Positions 9,204 through 17,540 of a stretch of 64,000 nt of DNA are shown one piece after another. Below the pieces are notes generated by a model. The model had not been told where the DNA came from and did no database searches. It saw only the letters and a list, made by a program, of their open reading frames with translations. Positions within the stretch are counted from its first letter, which is position 1, and every line of letters begins with the position of its first letter. The DNA is from Clostridiales bacterium (GTDB lineage Bacteria; Bacillota; Desulfotomaculia; Desulfotomaculales; VENG01). Location: positions 1-64,000 of the forward strand of contig JAIPEW010000013.1 of NCBI GenBank assembly GCA_021736985.1, in the 5' to 3' direction. The position numbers were made by a program, and so were the translations under genes.

Positions 9204-11282
9204 ATGAATAATAATGAAATCTTTGATAAGCCAGTTCAGTATATAAAGATGGTAGGTCCCAGGCGGGCCCTTACTATGGAAAACTTGAATATTACTACCT
9301 TTGGAGAATTAATTTATCATTTTCCGCGGGATTACCAGGATCGTTCTTTTTTTCAACCGGTACATAAGTACAAGCAAAACGATATTGCTACTGTGAAAGG
9401 TACAGTAACAGGAATCCAGGAATTAAAGCCTCGCAAGAATTTGACTATAATTAAGGCAGCAGTTCACGACGGCGAAGCAGTATTTTATGCTGTATGGTTT
9501 AACCAGCCGTATATAAAAAAGCAGGTACACAAGGGTGTCCAAATAATTGTAACGGGTAAAATGGATAAAAACTTTGGAGCTATGCAGGTACAGGTTAATG
9601 ACTTTGAAATAATCTCCAGCGGGCAGGAATTAATTAATTCAGGCCGTGTTGTTCCAATATACCCTTTGACTGAAAAACTAGGGCAGCGCTCACTGCGGCA
9701 AATTATGTATTATGCATTGGAAGAGTGGAGGCATAAAATAAGTGAATTCCTATCTGCTGCAATTTTAAACAAGTATAACTTGCCCGGGCTGCAGGAAGCA
9801 TTGAGTCAAATACATTTTCCGTCTGATATGCAAAGTGCAAATAATGCCCGCCGGCGATTTATATTCGAGGAATTATTCATATTACAGCTGGTACTTGCGT
9901 TGAGGCGGCAAAAAAATAACTTGCAAAAAAAACAGCATCAATATGATTCAAATGGAAACCTGGTAAACGAATTCTTGAGTAAGCTGTCTTTTCAGCTTAC
10001 TAATGCGCAAAAAAGGGTGTGGCAGGAAATATCAGCTGATATGCTTTATTTGTATCCTATGAACAGGTTGGTCCAGGGAGACGTAGGTTCAGGAAAAACT
10101 ATTTTAAGTACGCTTGCCCTTTTAAAAGCTGCCGAGAGTGGCTATCAAGGGGCGTTGATGGCTCCGACAGAAGTTCTTGCTGAGCAGCATTATTTGAACC
10201 TGTTAGAAGAAACGGAAGGCTTGAATGTTAAGACAGCCCTGGTAAGCGGTTCAATGACAGCTAAAGAGAAAATGCCGGTTTTAGAAAAAATTAAGAGCGG
10301 AGAGATACAGGTAGTAGTAGGAACTCATGCATTAATACAAGAGGCAGTAGAGTTTGCAAATTTGTCCCTGGTAGTGATAGATGAGCAGCACAGGTTCGGT
10401 GTGCGGCAGAGAGCCAGTTTGCAGTATAAAGGTTTTATTCCTGATGTCCTGGTTATGACTGCGACGCCTATTCCACGTACTCTGGCAATGACTTTATATG
10501 GTGATCTTGATATTTCAATCATAGATGAAATGCCGCCGGGAAGGCAGCCGGTACAAACCCATGCAGTTAAGCCTTCCAGCATGGATAAGGTATATATGCT
10601 GCTAAAAAACGAGATTAAAGCCGGGCGGCAAGCATACGTAGTTTGTACGCTGGTGGAAGAATCGGACAAGATTGATGTTCAGCCGGCAGTCGAAACTGCC
10701 GGGTATTTACAGGAAAAGATTTTTATAAATTATAAAGTAGGTTTATTACACGGGCGGATGAAGCAAGACGAAAAAGAAGAAACCATGAAAAGATTTAGAC
10801 AGAAAAAAATAGATATACTGGTATCAACCTCTGTCATAGAAGTTGGTGTTGATGTTCCTAATGCTACAGTTATGGTAATACTGGATGCTCACCGCTTTGG
10901 ACTTGCTCAGTTGCACCAGCTGCGGGGGCGTGTGGGCAGGGGGGATAAGCTTTCCTACTGCGTGCTGGTTTGTGAGCCGACAAGTGAAGAGGCAAAAGAG
11001 CGGCTTTACGCTATGACTGTTATATCTGACGGGTTTAAGCTGGCTGAGAAAGACATGCAAATCCGGGGCCCTGGCGAATTCCTGGGTACACGCCAATCAG
11101 GCATGCCGGAGTTAAAAATAGCTGACCCTGTAAGTCATGTTAAAATTATGGATGCTGCTCGTAAAGAAGCATACCAGTTGATACGTGATGACCCTGCTTT
11201 AAAAGTGTCCGAAAATAAATTATTGAAGGCTGAAATTCACAGGCGTATCAACCGTAAGGGCACTTATATTGATATAAGTTAG
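9204..11282 (+). CDS. recG: ATP-dependent DNA helicase RecG
   Basis: Monomeric branch-migrating helicase that remodels stalled forks and Holliday junctions. 692 residues, full length. An N-terminal OB-fold wedge domain precedes helicase motif I GDVGSGKT (about 293-300), the RecG-typical motif II DEQHRFG, motif III MTATPIPRTL and, at the C-terminus, motif VI QLRGRVGRG. The start has an AGGGTGATT Shine-Dalgarno. Converges with gpr. Confidence 0.97.
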   Translation: MNNNEIFDKPVQYIKMVGPRRALTMENLNITTFGELIYHFPRDYQDRSFFQPVHKYKQNDIATVKGTVTGIQELKPRKNLTIIKAAVHDGEAVFYAVWFNQPYIKKQVHKGVQIIVTGKMDKNFGAMQVQVNDFEIISSGQELINSGRVVPIYPLTEKLGQRSLRQIMYYALEEWRHKISEFLSAAILNKYNLPGLQEALSQIHFPSDMQSANNARRRFIFEELFILQLVLALRRQKNNLQKKQHQYDSNGNLVNEFLSKLSFQLTNAQKRVWQEISADMLYLYPMNRLVQGDVGSGKTILSTLALLKAAESGYQGALMAPTEVLAEQHYLNLLEETEGLNVKTALVSGSMTAKEKMPVLEKIKSGEIQVVVGTHALIQEAVEFANLSLVVIDEQHRFGVRQRASLQYKGFIPDVLVMTATPIPRTLAMTLYGDLDISIIDEMPPGRQPVQTHAVKPSSMDKVYMLLKNEIKAGRQAYVVCTLVEESDKIDVQPAVETAGYLQEKIFINYKVGLLHGRMKQDEKEETMKRFRQKKIDILVSTSVIEVGVDVPNATVMVILDAHRFGLAQLHQLRGRVGRGDKLSYCVLVCEPTSEEAKERLYAMTVISDGFKLAEKDMQIRGPGEFLGTRQSGMPELKIADPVSHVKIMDAARKEAYQLIRDDPALKVSENKLLKAEIHRRINRKGTYIDIS

Positions 11283-11323
11283 TTTTTTAGCTGTAAAAAC
11301 AAAAAAATAAATTTTATACCAAT

Positions 11324-11353
11324 GGGAATATTTTCTATAATGATTATATTCCC
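11324..11353. terminator. hairpin between convergent recG and gpr
   Basis: GGGAATAT pairs with ATATTCCC, followed by TTTTATTTT on the plus strand; A-rich sequence on the other side allows use in both directions. Confidence 0.7.
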
Positions 11354-11368
11354 TTTTATTTTATGGTT

Positions 11369-12337
11369 TTAGTGCATGTAGTAAGCATATTCGTCTGGAT
11401 TTATCCCCGGGTGAAGCGACATGGAGATACCCCCGGCAATTATTTGTGCGGTACTGTCTATCAAGCTGTCAACTTCCTTGGGAGTGACTGTAAGGTTTCC
11501 ACCAAACGGTTTTACTATTTCCTCTAATGTCTGTCTTATTCTGGGATCGTCTTGACCCGGTTGTGCCATGCTGCCTGTCTTCTTTGCGTACGATTCTACG
11601 GCTTCTTTACAAATAAAGGTAGCATTTACAACTGTAGGTACACCAATTGCTACTACCGGGCAACCCAGTGTTTCCTTATTTATACCGGTGCGCTGGTTGT
11701 TTACTCCTGACCCGGGATTAACTCCAGTGTCTGCTATTTGTATTGTAGTAACAACTCGGTTAATATTGCTTGCTGCAAGTGAATCAATAGCTATTACAAG
11801 TTCAGGCTGTACCCTGTCTACTACGCCTTTTATTATTTCTGCTGTTTCTATTCCCGTAATTCCTAGTACTCCAGGTGATAGAGCACTTACCGGGCGCATT
11901 CCTTCTTGCAATTCCTGCGGAGCATAGTTAAAAAGGTGCCGCGTAACCAGACTGCTGCCTATAACCTTGGGCCCCAGCGCATCCGGGGTTGCGTTCCAAT
12001 TTCCCAGCCCTACAACTAAAACATTTGATTTCATAGAGAGATCAAAAAGTTTGCCCAACTGTTTGCTGAGTATCTCCGTTACCTGTTTATGAGCTTCCTT
12101 ATTATTTTCACGAATTACAGGTGCTTCAATGGTAATATACGCGCCAATAGGTTTGCCCATGATAGCAGCTGCGTGCTCGTTTGTAATATTAACAATGTTT
12201 ACCTCTGCGTGATCATATTTTTCAGAATCTACCCGGGCCCCGGGAATCTCTTGCCCCGTTTCACCCTGTACAACTTCCTTGGCTTCAAGAGCTAAGTCTA
12301 AATTTATCCCTAAAGATTTATAAAAGTTTATATCCAT
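11369..12337 (-). CDS. gpr: GPR endopeptidase (spore protease)
   Basis: Germination protease (peptidase family A25) that degrades small acid-soluble spore proteins when the spore germinates. Family signatures include VGLGNWNATPDALGPKV, the ALSPGVLGITGIET stretch, and a C-terminal MSLHPGINPDEYAYYMH. The N-terminal propeptide region is present. ATG at 12337 is chosen because AAAGGAG sits about 8 bases upstream; the GTG at 12346 overlaps the Shine-Dalgarno. Direct evidence that the organism belongs to an endospore-forming lineage. A sigma-G promoter is expected but I could not define one. Confidence 0.96.
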   Translation of the reverse strand: MDINFYKSLGINLDLALEAKEVVQGETGQEIPGARVDSEKYDHAEVNIVNITNEHAAAIMGKPIGAYITIEAPVIRENNKEAHKQVTEILSKQLGKLFDLSMKSNVLVVGLGNWNATPDALGPKVIGSSLVTRHLFNYAPQELQEGMRPVSALSPGVLGITGIETAEIIKGVVDRVQPELVIAIDSLAASNINRVVTTIQIADTGVNPGSGVNNQRTGINKETLGCPVVAIGVPTVVNATFICKEAVESYAKKTGSMAQPGQDDPRIRQTLEEIVKPFGGNLTVTPKEVDSLIDSTAQIIAGGISMSLHPGINPDEYAYYMH

Positions 12338-12843
12338 CAGCAGCACTCCTTTTAAAAAATAGGTTTAGCTGTTAATAGAAAACTTATACTATTAAAATTG
12401 AATGGATAAGAAAGAATGTCCAATGAAGTTGAAAAAGGCTAATGCGGTAAATGTTTGGGTAGTTCGGGTTGCACATGTAAACCACAAAGCAATTATAGAT
12501 TTACAGCAGTCTTTCTGGTTTTTTGTGGTAACTAAAAATAGTATTCTGTTATCAAAATAAAGGTAATGATTGCAGATATTTAGTTAAATAAGAGTGAAGG
12601 TTTTGAACTAATGACGTAAAATATCGGAAAAAGATTATTTGTATTTGACAATTTTTCCAGGACTAGGAGTAATACCTCTGATATATTATTGAAAAGAAGG
12701 ATGCATTGAAGCGCGGAAATATATTCCTGGGCACTGCAGCCGCGTGGAGCAAATGGTGCAACCGGCCTTCATTAAGGGGGGCTTTTATTTATATGTTAAG
12801 CTCTATCACTAATTTAATACAGTAGTATTGGAGGGGCTTAATT
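12338..12843. other. 500-base intergenic region between gpr and the surface-protein island
   Basis: No supported gene. A 52-codon ORF at 12402-12560 has no Shine-Dalgarno. GC-richer sequence around 12700-12790 (GCACTGCAGCCGCGTGG, ACCGGCCTTCATTAAGG) has small hairpins that I cannot assign to a known riboswitch class. Confidence 0.5.
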
Positions 12844-13542
12844 TTGTATAAGATACGCCTGTTGATTGTTAGCGAAGATTCCTCAGCCGGTCAAGGATTA
12901 GAGACAATATTTTCTACGGAAAATGTTTTTGACATAATCGGTTGTTGTTCTTTTGAAGAAGCTAAAGAAAAAGCGATTTCAGTACAGCCTGATGTAGTAT
13001 TATTAAATGTGTATGATAGTTTTCAAAACTGCAATGAAAAAATTAAGGAAATAAAAAATGGGTGTCCATGCAGCCTGTTATTTGCACTGGTAGGTGAGAA
13101 AGTAGAAAGCCTGGCGGAAGCTATAACAAACGGACTGGATTGCTGTTTGCCTAGAAATATTAGAAGGAGATGCATTGTAAAAGCTGTGGAACTAGCATAT
13201 CGTGCGGGTATTTTCTGTATGCCCGGTTCTTTTAAAAGCTTGGTTTCATTCTTGGGGACAAAAACTTCTCAATCAGAAAGTCAGGTTAAAAATAAAATGC
13301 CTGATGCTGCCAGATCCCTTACCCGTAGGGAAATAGAAATACTGCAGCTGATGGCTAAAAATTACCCCAACCGTAAAATAGCAGGGGAGTTGTTTATCAG
13401 CGAGCCCACTGTAAAGGCACATGTAAGCAGTATTTTGCGCAAGCTAAACCAGGAGACAAGGTCCCAGGCCATAATTTATTCTTATAAAATTGGCCTGGTG
13501 GATGAAGCTAAGACTACATCAGACGGTATTAATACTTATTAA
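12844..13542 (+). CDS. LuxR/NarL-family response regulator with degenerate receiver
   Basis: 232 residues: an N-terminal receiver-like domain (1-125) and a C-terminal LuxR helix-turn-helix (about 155-220, LTRREIEILQLMA...NRKIAGELFISEPTVKAHVSSILRKL). The position normally holding the phospho-accepting Asp is Asn55 (DVVLLNVYD), and the conserved Lys of beta-5 appears replaced by Arg (CLPRN). It is therefore probably phosphorylation-independent or ligand/protein regulated. Starts with TTG after GGAGGGG. It precedes the SipW/camelysin genes on the same strand and is the obvious candidate regulator of that island, which is an inference. Confidence 0.88.
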   Translation: MYKIRLLIVSEDSSAGQGLETIFSTENVFDIIGCCSFEEAKEKAISVQPDVVLLNVYDSFQNCNEKIKEIKNGCPCSLLFALVGEKVESLAEAITNGLDCCLPRNIRRRCIVKAVELAYRAGIFCMPGSFKSLVSFLGTKTSQSESQVKNKMPDAARSLTRREIEILQLMAKNYPNRKIAGELFISEPTVKAHVSSILRKLNQETRSQAIIYSYKIGLVDEAKTTSDGINTY

Positions 13543-13543
13543 T
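13529..13543 (+). repeat. 15-base inverted-repeat partner at the end of the regulator gene
   Basis: TTAATACTTATTAAT here is the exact reverse complement of 13817-13831. Both are AT-rich, so chance is possible; they could be binding sites. Confidence 0.4.
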
Positions 13544-13572
13544 TTTCAAGGTTAGTCAGTTGAATAATAATA

Positions 13573-13617
13573 ATGCGTAAAAAGAAAGACCTTCCAAGCC
13601 GGAGGTCTTTCTTTTTA
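13573..13617 (+). terminator. terminator after the LuxR-family regulator
   Basis: A long near-perfect stem, AAAAAGAAAGACCT with AGGTCTTTCTTTTT around a short loop containing CCAAGCCGG. It separates the regulator transcript from the sipW-camelysin genes and is symmetrical enough to work in both directions. Confidence 0.9.
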
Positions 13618-14040
13618 CGCAGCCTTTTAGCAAACAGATAAAGGAATCTTAAAATTATTTTTCTGGAGATCGGAATCTTCTAGTAAACCTCCCTCACGGT
13701 TGTTAATTCACGACCTATACGCCTTTAGAAGGTAATTTAATACTCTGTTTTTTCTGGAAGAAAGAGCAAAAATGGTGTATGACGAAGGATAAAACATTTA
13801 TTTGACTTTTATTCGTATTAATAAGTATTAAGCAAAGTTTTAAATATTTAGTTATTAAGATTATACCAGTGGATGATGTCAGTAAGTATTAGCTTTGGTA
13901 CTATTTTATTTGTGTAATGGCAGAAGCTGATAATTAAAAAATAATCAGAGATTTATTTTGGAGGTGATTATTCCAATAAAATTTACTTCAGTAATTTAAT
14001 TTAGACATAATTGTTAACTAGCTTTAAAGGGGAGTTGCAA
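13618..14040. other. promoter/leader region upstream of the first signal peptidase gene
   Basis: AT-rich, no gene. It contains TTGACT at 13802-13807 followed about 18 bases later by TATTAA, a weak promoter candidate. Two copies of a TAAGTATTA(A)GC motif (13821-13833 and 13882-13893) may be regulator sites; the first overlaps the 15-base inverted repeat partner at 13817-13831. Confidence 0.45.
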
Positions 14041-14622
14041 ATGAGGTTGATTCTGAAGATTTTAAATATTTGCGTAACTACTATATTGATTTTATTTATT
14101 GTAGCGGCAATTAGTTTGGTTGTATCGGCCCGTTTTTCCAATGATGGGGCTCCTACCGTAAAAGGACATAAGCTGCTAACTGTACTAAGCGGTTCCATGG
14201 AACCTAAAATACACACGGGTGACGCAATAATTATTAAGTCTTTAACCGAAGACAAAAAAATAAAAGAAGGAGACATTATTACATTCCATACTAAGGAGAA
14301 GGAAGATATGCTGATTACTCACCGGGTTGTCGGGGTAGTCAGTGTAAACGGGAAGCCCAGTGCTTATGTTACCAAGGGAGATGCTAATGACTCAAAAGAC
14401 ATGTCTACCGTAAAAAGAGAACAAATAACGGGTACCTATGCGTGGCGAATACCATGTTTCGGCTATGTATCAAATTTTTTTCATAAGCCAATTGGTATTA
14501 TCCTGTGTGTTATTTTACCCGCTTTAGCGATCATTGGCCACGAGTTTTACAAGATATACCAGGCGCTTTCTGAAGAAGAGAAGGCCAAAAAAGAGGTAGA
14601 GGCCCAAGGCCCAGAAAGGTGA
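14041..14622 (+). CDS. SipW-type signal peptidase I (first copy)
   Basis: ER/archaeal-type signal peptidase (S26B). An N-terminal membrane helix (about 5-29) is followed by the nucleophile motif SGSMEP with Ser52, the THRVV motif with His94 in place of the bacterial Lys, and the GDANDSKD box. A second hydrophobic helix lies near the C-terminus, followed by a charged tail. ATG at 14041 is chosen because of AAAGGGGAG. In Bacillus, SipW releases TasA/camelysin proteins that carry special signal peptides; the genes that follow encode such proteins, so this is their probable processing enzyme. Confidence 0.93.
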   Translation: MRLILKILNICVTTILILFIVAAISLVVSARFSNDGAPTVKGHKLLTVLSGSMEPKIHTGDAIIIKSLTEDKKIKEGDIITFHTKEKEDMLITHRVVGVVSVNGKPSAYVTKGDANDSKDMSTVKREQITGTYAWRIPCFGYVSNFFHKPIGIILCVILPALAIIGHEFYKIYQALSEEEKAKKEVEAQGPER

Positions 14623-14654
14623 GACCGGAAAGCATAGTGGAGCTTGAGGTTGTT

Positions 14655-14671
14655 TTTCGTGACGCCCTGGC
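14655..14671 (+). repeat. 17-bp inverted repeat, left copy
   Basis: TTTCGTGACGCCCTGGC, the exact reverse complement of 15948-15964. The pair brackets the first two camelysin genes; a 17-base exact match with GC-rich core in an AT-rich background is unlikely to be chance. Confidence 0.85.
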
Positions 14672-14718
14672 GATGTAATTACTTGAAAGTTTTTTAAATT
14701 TTTTGGGAGGAATTAATA

Positions 14719-15246
14719 ATGAAGAAACGTTTAGTTCTCAGTCTGATGACTGTAGCCGTTGTTGCTCTCCTGGCAAGCGGCGCTACTTTTGCACTTTTTA
14801 CAGCAGAAACTTCTAATGCCGAAAATACCTTTACTGCTGGTACTGTTGCAATCAATGATCCTTTGGAAACAAGTGTAGATATTGGCCCGATGGCCCCTGG
14901 CGATTCCGGTGATGTCGGTGATTGGACTGTTACTTACAGCGGCAACTTGGATGCATGGCTTGGTTTGACAGCTAGTACTTCCGGTGATCTCTTCACTGGG
15001 GAATACCCCGTGGAGATTACCATTTCTAATAATAGTGGTGATAGTTATGATGTAGATGGTACAAAGCAAGTGCTTGGTGAATTTACAGAAAACGAGACAA
15101 TTACTTTAGATGTAGATTACAGCTGGAATGTAGATGCTGATAATACTTACAAGAATGCAGATGGTGAACTGCAGTTGCAAGTATTTGCTGTTCAGTCTAA
15201 AAATAACACTAATTCTGATGGAACAGGTCCGAGTAGTTGGAATTAA
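14719..15246 (+). CDS. camelysin/TasA-like secreted protein 1
   Basis: 175 residues. The N-terminus is a SipW-dependent signal peptide: basic start, hydrophobic core, then GATFALFTAETSNAENTFTAGT, the hallmark of the CalY/TasA family (peptidase M73-type). The rest is an acidic, Asn/Thr/Asp-rich beta-sandwich-like domain without cysteines. In Bacillus such proteins form biofilm fibres or spore/surface layers; the precise role here is unknown. RBS GGGAGGA. A GC-rich hairpin follows the stop codon. Confidence 0.9.
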   Translation: MKKRLVLSLMTVAVVALLASGATFALFTAETSNAENTFTAGTVAINDPLETSVDIGPMAPGDSGDVGDWTVTYSGNLDAWLGLTASTSGDLFTGEYPVEITISNNSGDSYDVDGTKQVLGEFTENETITLDVDYSWNVDADNTYKNADGELQLQVFAVQSKNNTNSDGTGPSSWN

Positions 15247-15290
15247 ATTAGAAAAAGTCCTGCCGCAGGCTAACTGTTAAAGCTTGCGGT

Positions 15291-15310
15291 GGGCCTCATG
15301 AAGGAGGCCC
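15291..15310 (+). promoter_or_regulatory. hairpin sequestering the Shine-Dalgarno of the second camelysin gene
   Basis: GGGCCTC (15291-15297) pairs with GAGGCCC (15304-15310), and the latter includes most of the AAGGAGG Shine-Dalgarno. Translation of the downstream gene should be damped unless the stem is opened. Confidence 0.7.
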
Positions 15311-15313
15311 TAT

Positions 15314-15937
15314 ATGATTAAGAAAAAATTTTTCCTGGCTTTAACAATTGTGTTATGCACGGTGGGGTTAGTGGCAGGGGGAACATTTGCGTTGTTCACT
15401 GACAGTACTTCACCTGCTGATGCCAATTTCACGGCTGGAACGCTTGTGATAACAAATGAACGTGATGCAGGTGATATTGTCCCCGGCCCGATGTTTTATG
15501 TTACTGCAGCTCAAGGTGCCACACCAGATGATGATGATGGCATTTATCCAACCGGTGTATGGGCACCTGGAGATTCTCACATGCGAACATTAACTGTTTA
15601 TAATCACACCCCGTCCACCATGGATGCTTGGCTGGTAAGTTCGGAAGCTAGTATTGAGTCGGGAAACGCAGCTATGGCCGATAAGCTGTGGGTAGAGGTT
15701 TTCCATCCTGAAACGTCAGGTGGTGTTATGACGGATGTGAAGGTAGCAGAAGGAGCGCTGTCTACTTTCTTGACAGGCCCGGTATCCTTTAGTAAAAATT
15801 TACCCTGTATGCTCGGAGGTAATAATCAACTTCACTTTAAGGTTACTTTTGATAAATCCGCGGGTAATAATTTGCAAGGGGAAACATTGAAAGTCGCATT
15901 TAAAGTCAATGCTGAGCAGATGAAAAATAACCCTTAA
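15314..15937 (+). CDS. camelysin/TasA-like secreted protein 2
   Basis: 207 residues. SipW-type signal peptide with GGTFALFTDSTSPADANFTAGT. The body contains the PTGVWAPGDS motif, shared with the third paralogue (16062-16701), and a C-terminal beta-rich part with HFKVTFDKSAGNNLQGETLKVAF, which recurs in both later paralogues (LxGKTLKADF, YQGKTADVYF). This repeated element marks the family. Probably exported, processed by one of the adjacent SipW-type peptidases and assembled on the cell surface; that assembly is inferred. Confidence 0.88.
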   Translation: MIKKKFFLALTIVLCTVGLVAGGTFALFTDSTSPADANFTAGTLVITNERDAGDIVPGPMFYVTAAQGATPDDDDGIYPTGVWAPGDSHMRTLTVYNHTPSTMDAWLVSSEASIESGNAAMADKLWVEVFHPETSGGVMTDVKVAEGALSTFLTGPVSFSKNLPCMLGGNNQLHFKVTFDKSAGNNLQGETLKVAFKVNAEQMKNNP

Positions 15938-15947
15938 TTTTATGCAT

Positions 15948-15964
15948 GCCAGGGCGTCACGAAA
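15948..15964 (-). repeat. 17-bp inverted repeat, right copy
   Basis: GCCAGGGCGTCACGAAA, exact reverse complement of 14655-14671, placed 11 bases after the second camelysin stop codon. Confidence 0.85.
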
Positions 15965-15985
15965 GCCAACCCGGGTAACCCGGGC

Positions 15986-16018
15986 AAAAAAGGGTACTCG
16001 TATACGAGTACCCTTTTT
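15986..16018 (+). terminator. terminator after the second camelysin gene
   Basis: AAAAAGGGTACTCG and CGAGTACCCTTTTT form a long uninterrupted stem with a minimal loop and T-run. Just upstream is a short CCCGGGTAACCCGGG palindrome. It ends the first sipW-camelysin transcript. Confidence 0.9.
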
Positions 16019-16061
16019 ATAAATTAAAATTTAGCATTATTGCTGTATTTCTATTGAGGAG

Positions 16062-16701
16062 ATGAAGCCAGTGAGGCTCAAGCTGGTGTTGGTGGGTATA
16101 TCTATATTTTTGATGTTAGCTGTCGGAGTAGCCGGTGGAAGAACAATGGCCCTGTTTACTGCAAACACTTCAACTATTGAAAATACTTTTACGGCTGAAC
16201 GTATTTCCGTTGTATCTTGGCGGGCTCAGGGGGATTATGTGCCCCATCAACCGCCTGTACAGTGGAATGGTTGGCCGGCGCCTATATTCTATACCACAGA
16301 AGAGGAAGGCGCTTACCATGAAGCGCCTGAAGGTAAATACCCCACCGGTGTATGGGCCCCGGGGGACAGCTGTATTACTAGTCAAAAATGTAGACCCGGA
16401 TTTCATAATTCGGCTTGAAGCATTGAGCGCTAAGCTTTATGGTGATGTAGAAATCGCACCGTGGTTTAAGGTCTCTGTAAGTGACCCTATGAAAAAAGTC
16501 TTGTATAGAGGGACATTATCAGAACTGGCAAATAGTCCACAAAATCTTAAAGACTGGTCAAGCAAAAAAAGCTTTTTGCGTATGGAAGGCTACAGTGAGC
16601 AGAAACTTGTATTTAAAGTCACCCTGGACCGGGCGGCAGCAAGCTCACTGCAGGGGAAAACTCTAAAAGCTGATTTTACAGTGCATGTCGGTCAGGACTG
16701 A
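16062..16701 (+). pseudogene. camelysin-like gene 3 with a +1 frameshift
   Basis: The first frame gives a SipW-type signal (GRTMALFTANTSTIENTFTAE) and runs to YPTGVWAPGD, then loses homology and stops at 16418. The next frame restores family sequence (VLLVKNVDPDFIIRLEAL ... LQGKTLKADFTVHVG) and ends at 16701. Removing one base in the CCCCGGGGG run at about 16367-16375 joins the two into one ~210-residue paralogue of the preceding protein. The GTG at 16071 has better Shine-Dalgarno spacing than the ATG at 16062. Either a real pseudogene/slippage site or a base-call error. Confidence 0.85.
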
Positions 16702-16766
16702 AACAGGCCTTAAAGTGAAAGATAAAATTTTACTGCTTATTAACTGCAATGGGTTGGTGATAAAAA

Positions 16767-17431
16767 GTGGTATTTAGGAATAATGTTTTAGTTATAGCAG
16801 CAACTATTTTTATTTCAGTATTGCCGGTACTTTTGCATCCAATTTGGACAGCAGTAATTTTGATAGTGAAGAATCTGGAGCGGGATTAGAACTGGGCACC
16901 CTTGCCCCTGATGAACAGCAGATATATACTTTAACTGTTTATTTCCCCGAAGGCTCAGGAAATGATTACCAGGGAAAAACAGCAGATGTCTACTTTGTTT
17001 TTAATGCCCGGGGACATAATAAAGATGTCGAACCGGGAACAGGTGCTGTATTCGAGCATCCCTTTATTAACAACAACTTCGCCTTGCGGATGAACAGCAC
17101 GGTGCCCATCAAGTTTTACCTGGTAAAGGAAGACGGCACATACGATAATATGCGGCGCGATGTGGACCTGGTGATTACCGGGCCGGACGCTGAAGGCAAC
17201 CCGCAGGAGATTGTTTTTAACCGGTCCAACGAAAATCTTAAATTTCTCGGAGAATTAAATAAACCGTACTACATGGCTTTGCTGTCATCCTTTGATTATT
17301 CACTTAAAGTAGGCGAGGAATACACTGCAGTTGTAAAGTCGGGGGACGAAGTACTGGCTACCAGGGATTTTAATGTAAATGAAGATCTGGTACCAGCAGA
17401 AGCAACAGTCCTTAATAACAGGAAGTATTAA
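16767..17431 (+). pseudogene. camelysin-like gene 4 with a -1 frameshift in the signal peptide
   Basis: From GTG 16767 one frame encodes a signal peptide (VVFRNNVLVIAATIFISVL) and then runs out of frame; the other frame resumes with AGTFASNLDSSNFDSE and continues to 17431. Adding one G at TTGCCGG (about 16821-16827) gives a single protein of about 221 residues. The mature part has a camelysin-like strand region (DYQGKTADVYFVFNA) and then a distinct C-terminal domain, after PGTGAVFEHPF, with VPIKFYLVKEDG, resembling ligand or anchor domains of Firmicute surface proteins. A TTG at 16844 could start a truncated form but would lack a signal peptide. Confidence 0.82.
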
Positions 17432-17540
17432 TACCAGTCGTATTATCCCTTGATACGGGTATTATATACTTTATACCCGCGTCTAATATTACTTGCTGGT
17501 TTGTTTTGTTATATTTAAACCAGTGTTTTGGGTGAGCATT

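Noticed and set aside
12402-12560. 52-codon plus-strand ORF between gpr and the LuxR-type regulator
   Set aside because: No Shine-Dalgarno before the ATG, no family resemblance and composition like the surrounding non-coding sequence.
12700-12800. GC-rich hairpins considered as a cyclic-di-GMP or other riboswitch
   Set aside because: The conserved blocks of GEMM, cobalamin, SAM, TPP or fluoride aptamers could not be matched.
15943-15985. CACGAAAGCCAA-like stretch considered as part of a GEMM (c-di-GMP-I) riboswitch
   Set aside because: Only a short resemblance to the ACGCAAAGCC block; it is better explained by the 17-bp inverted repeat and the CCCGGG palindrome.
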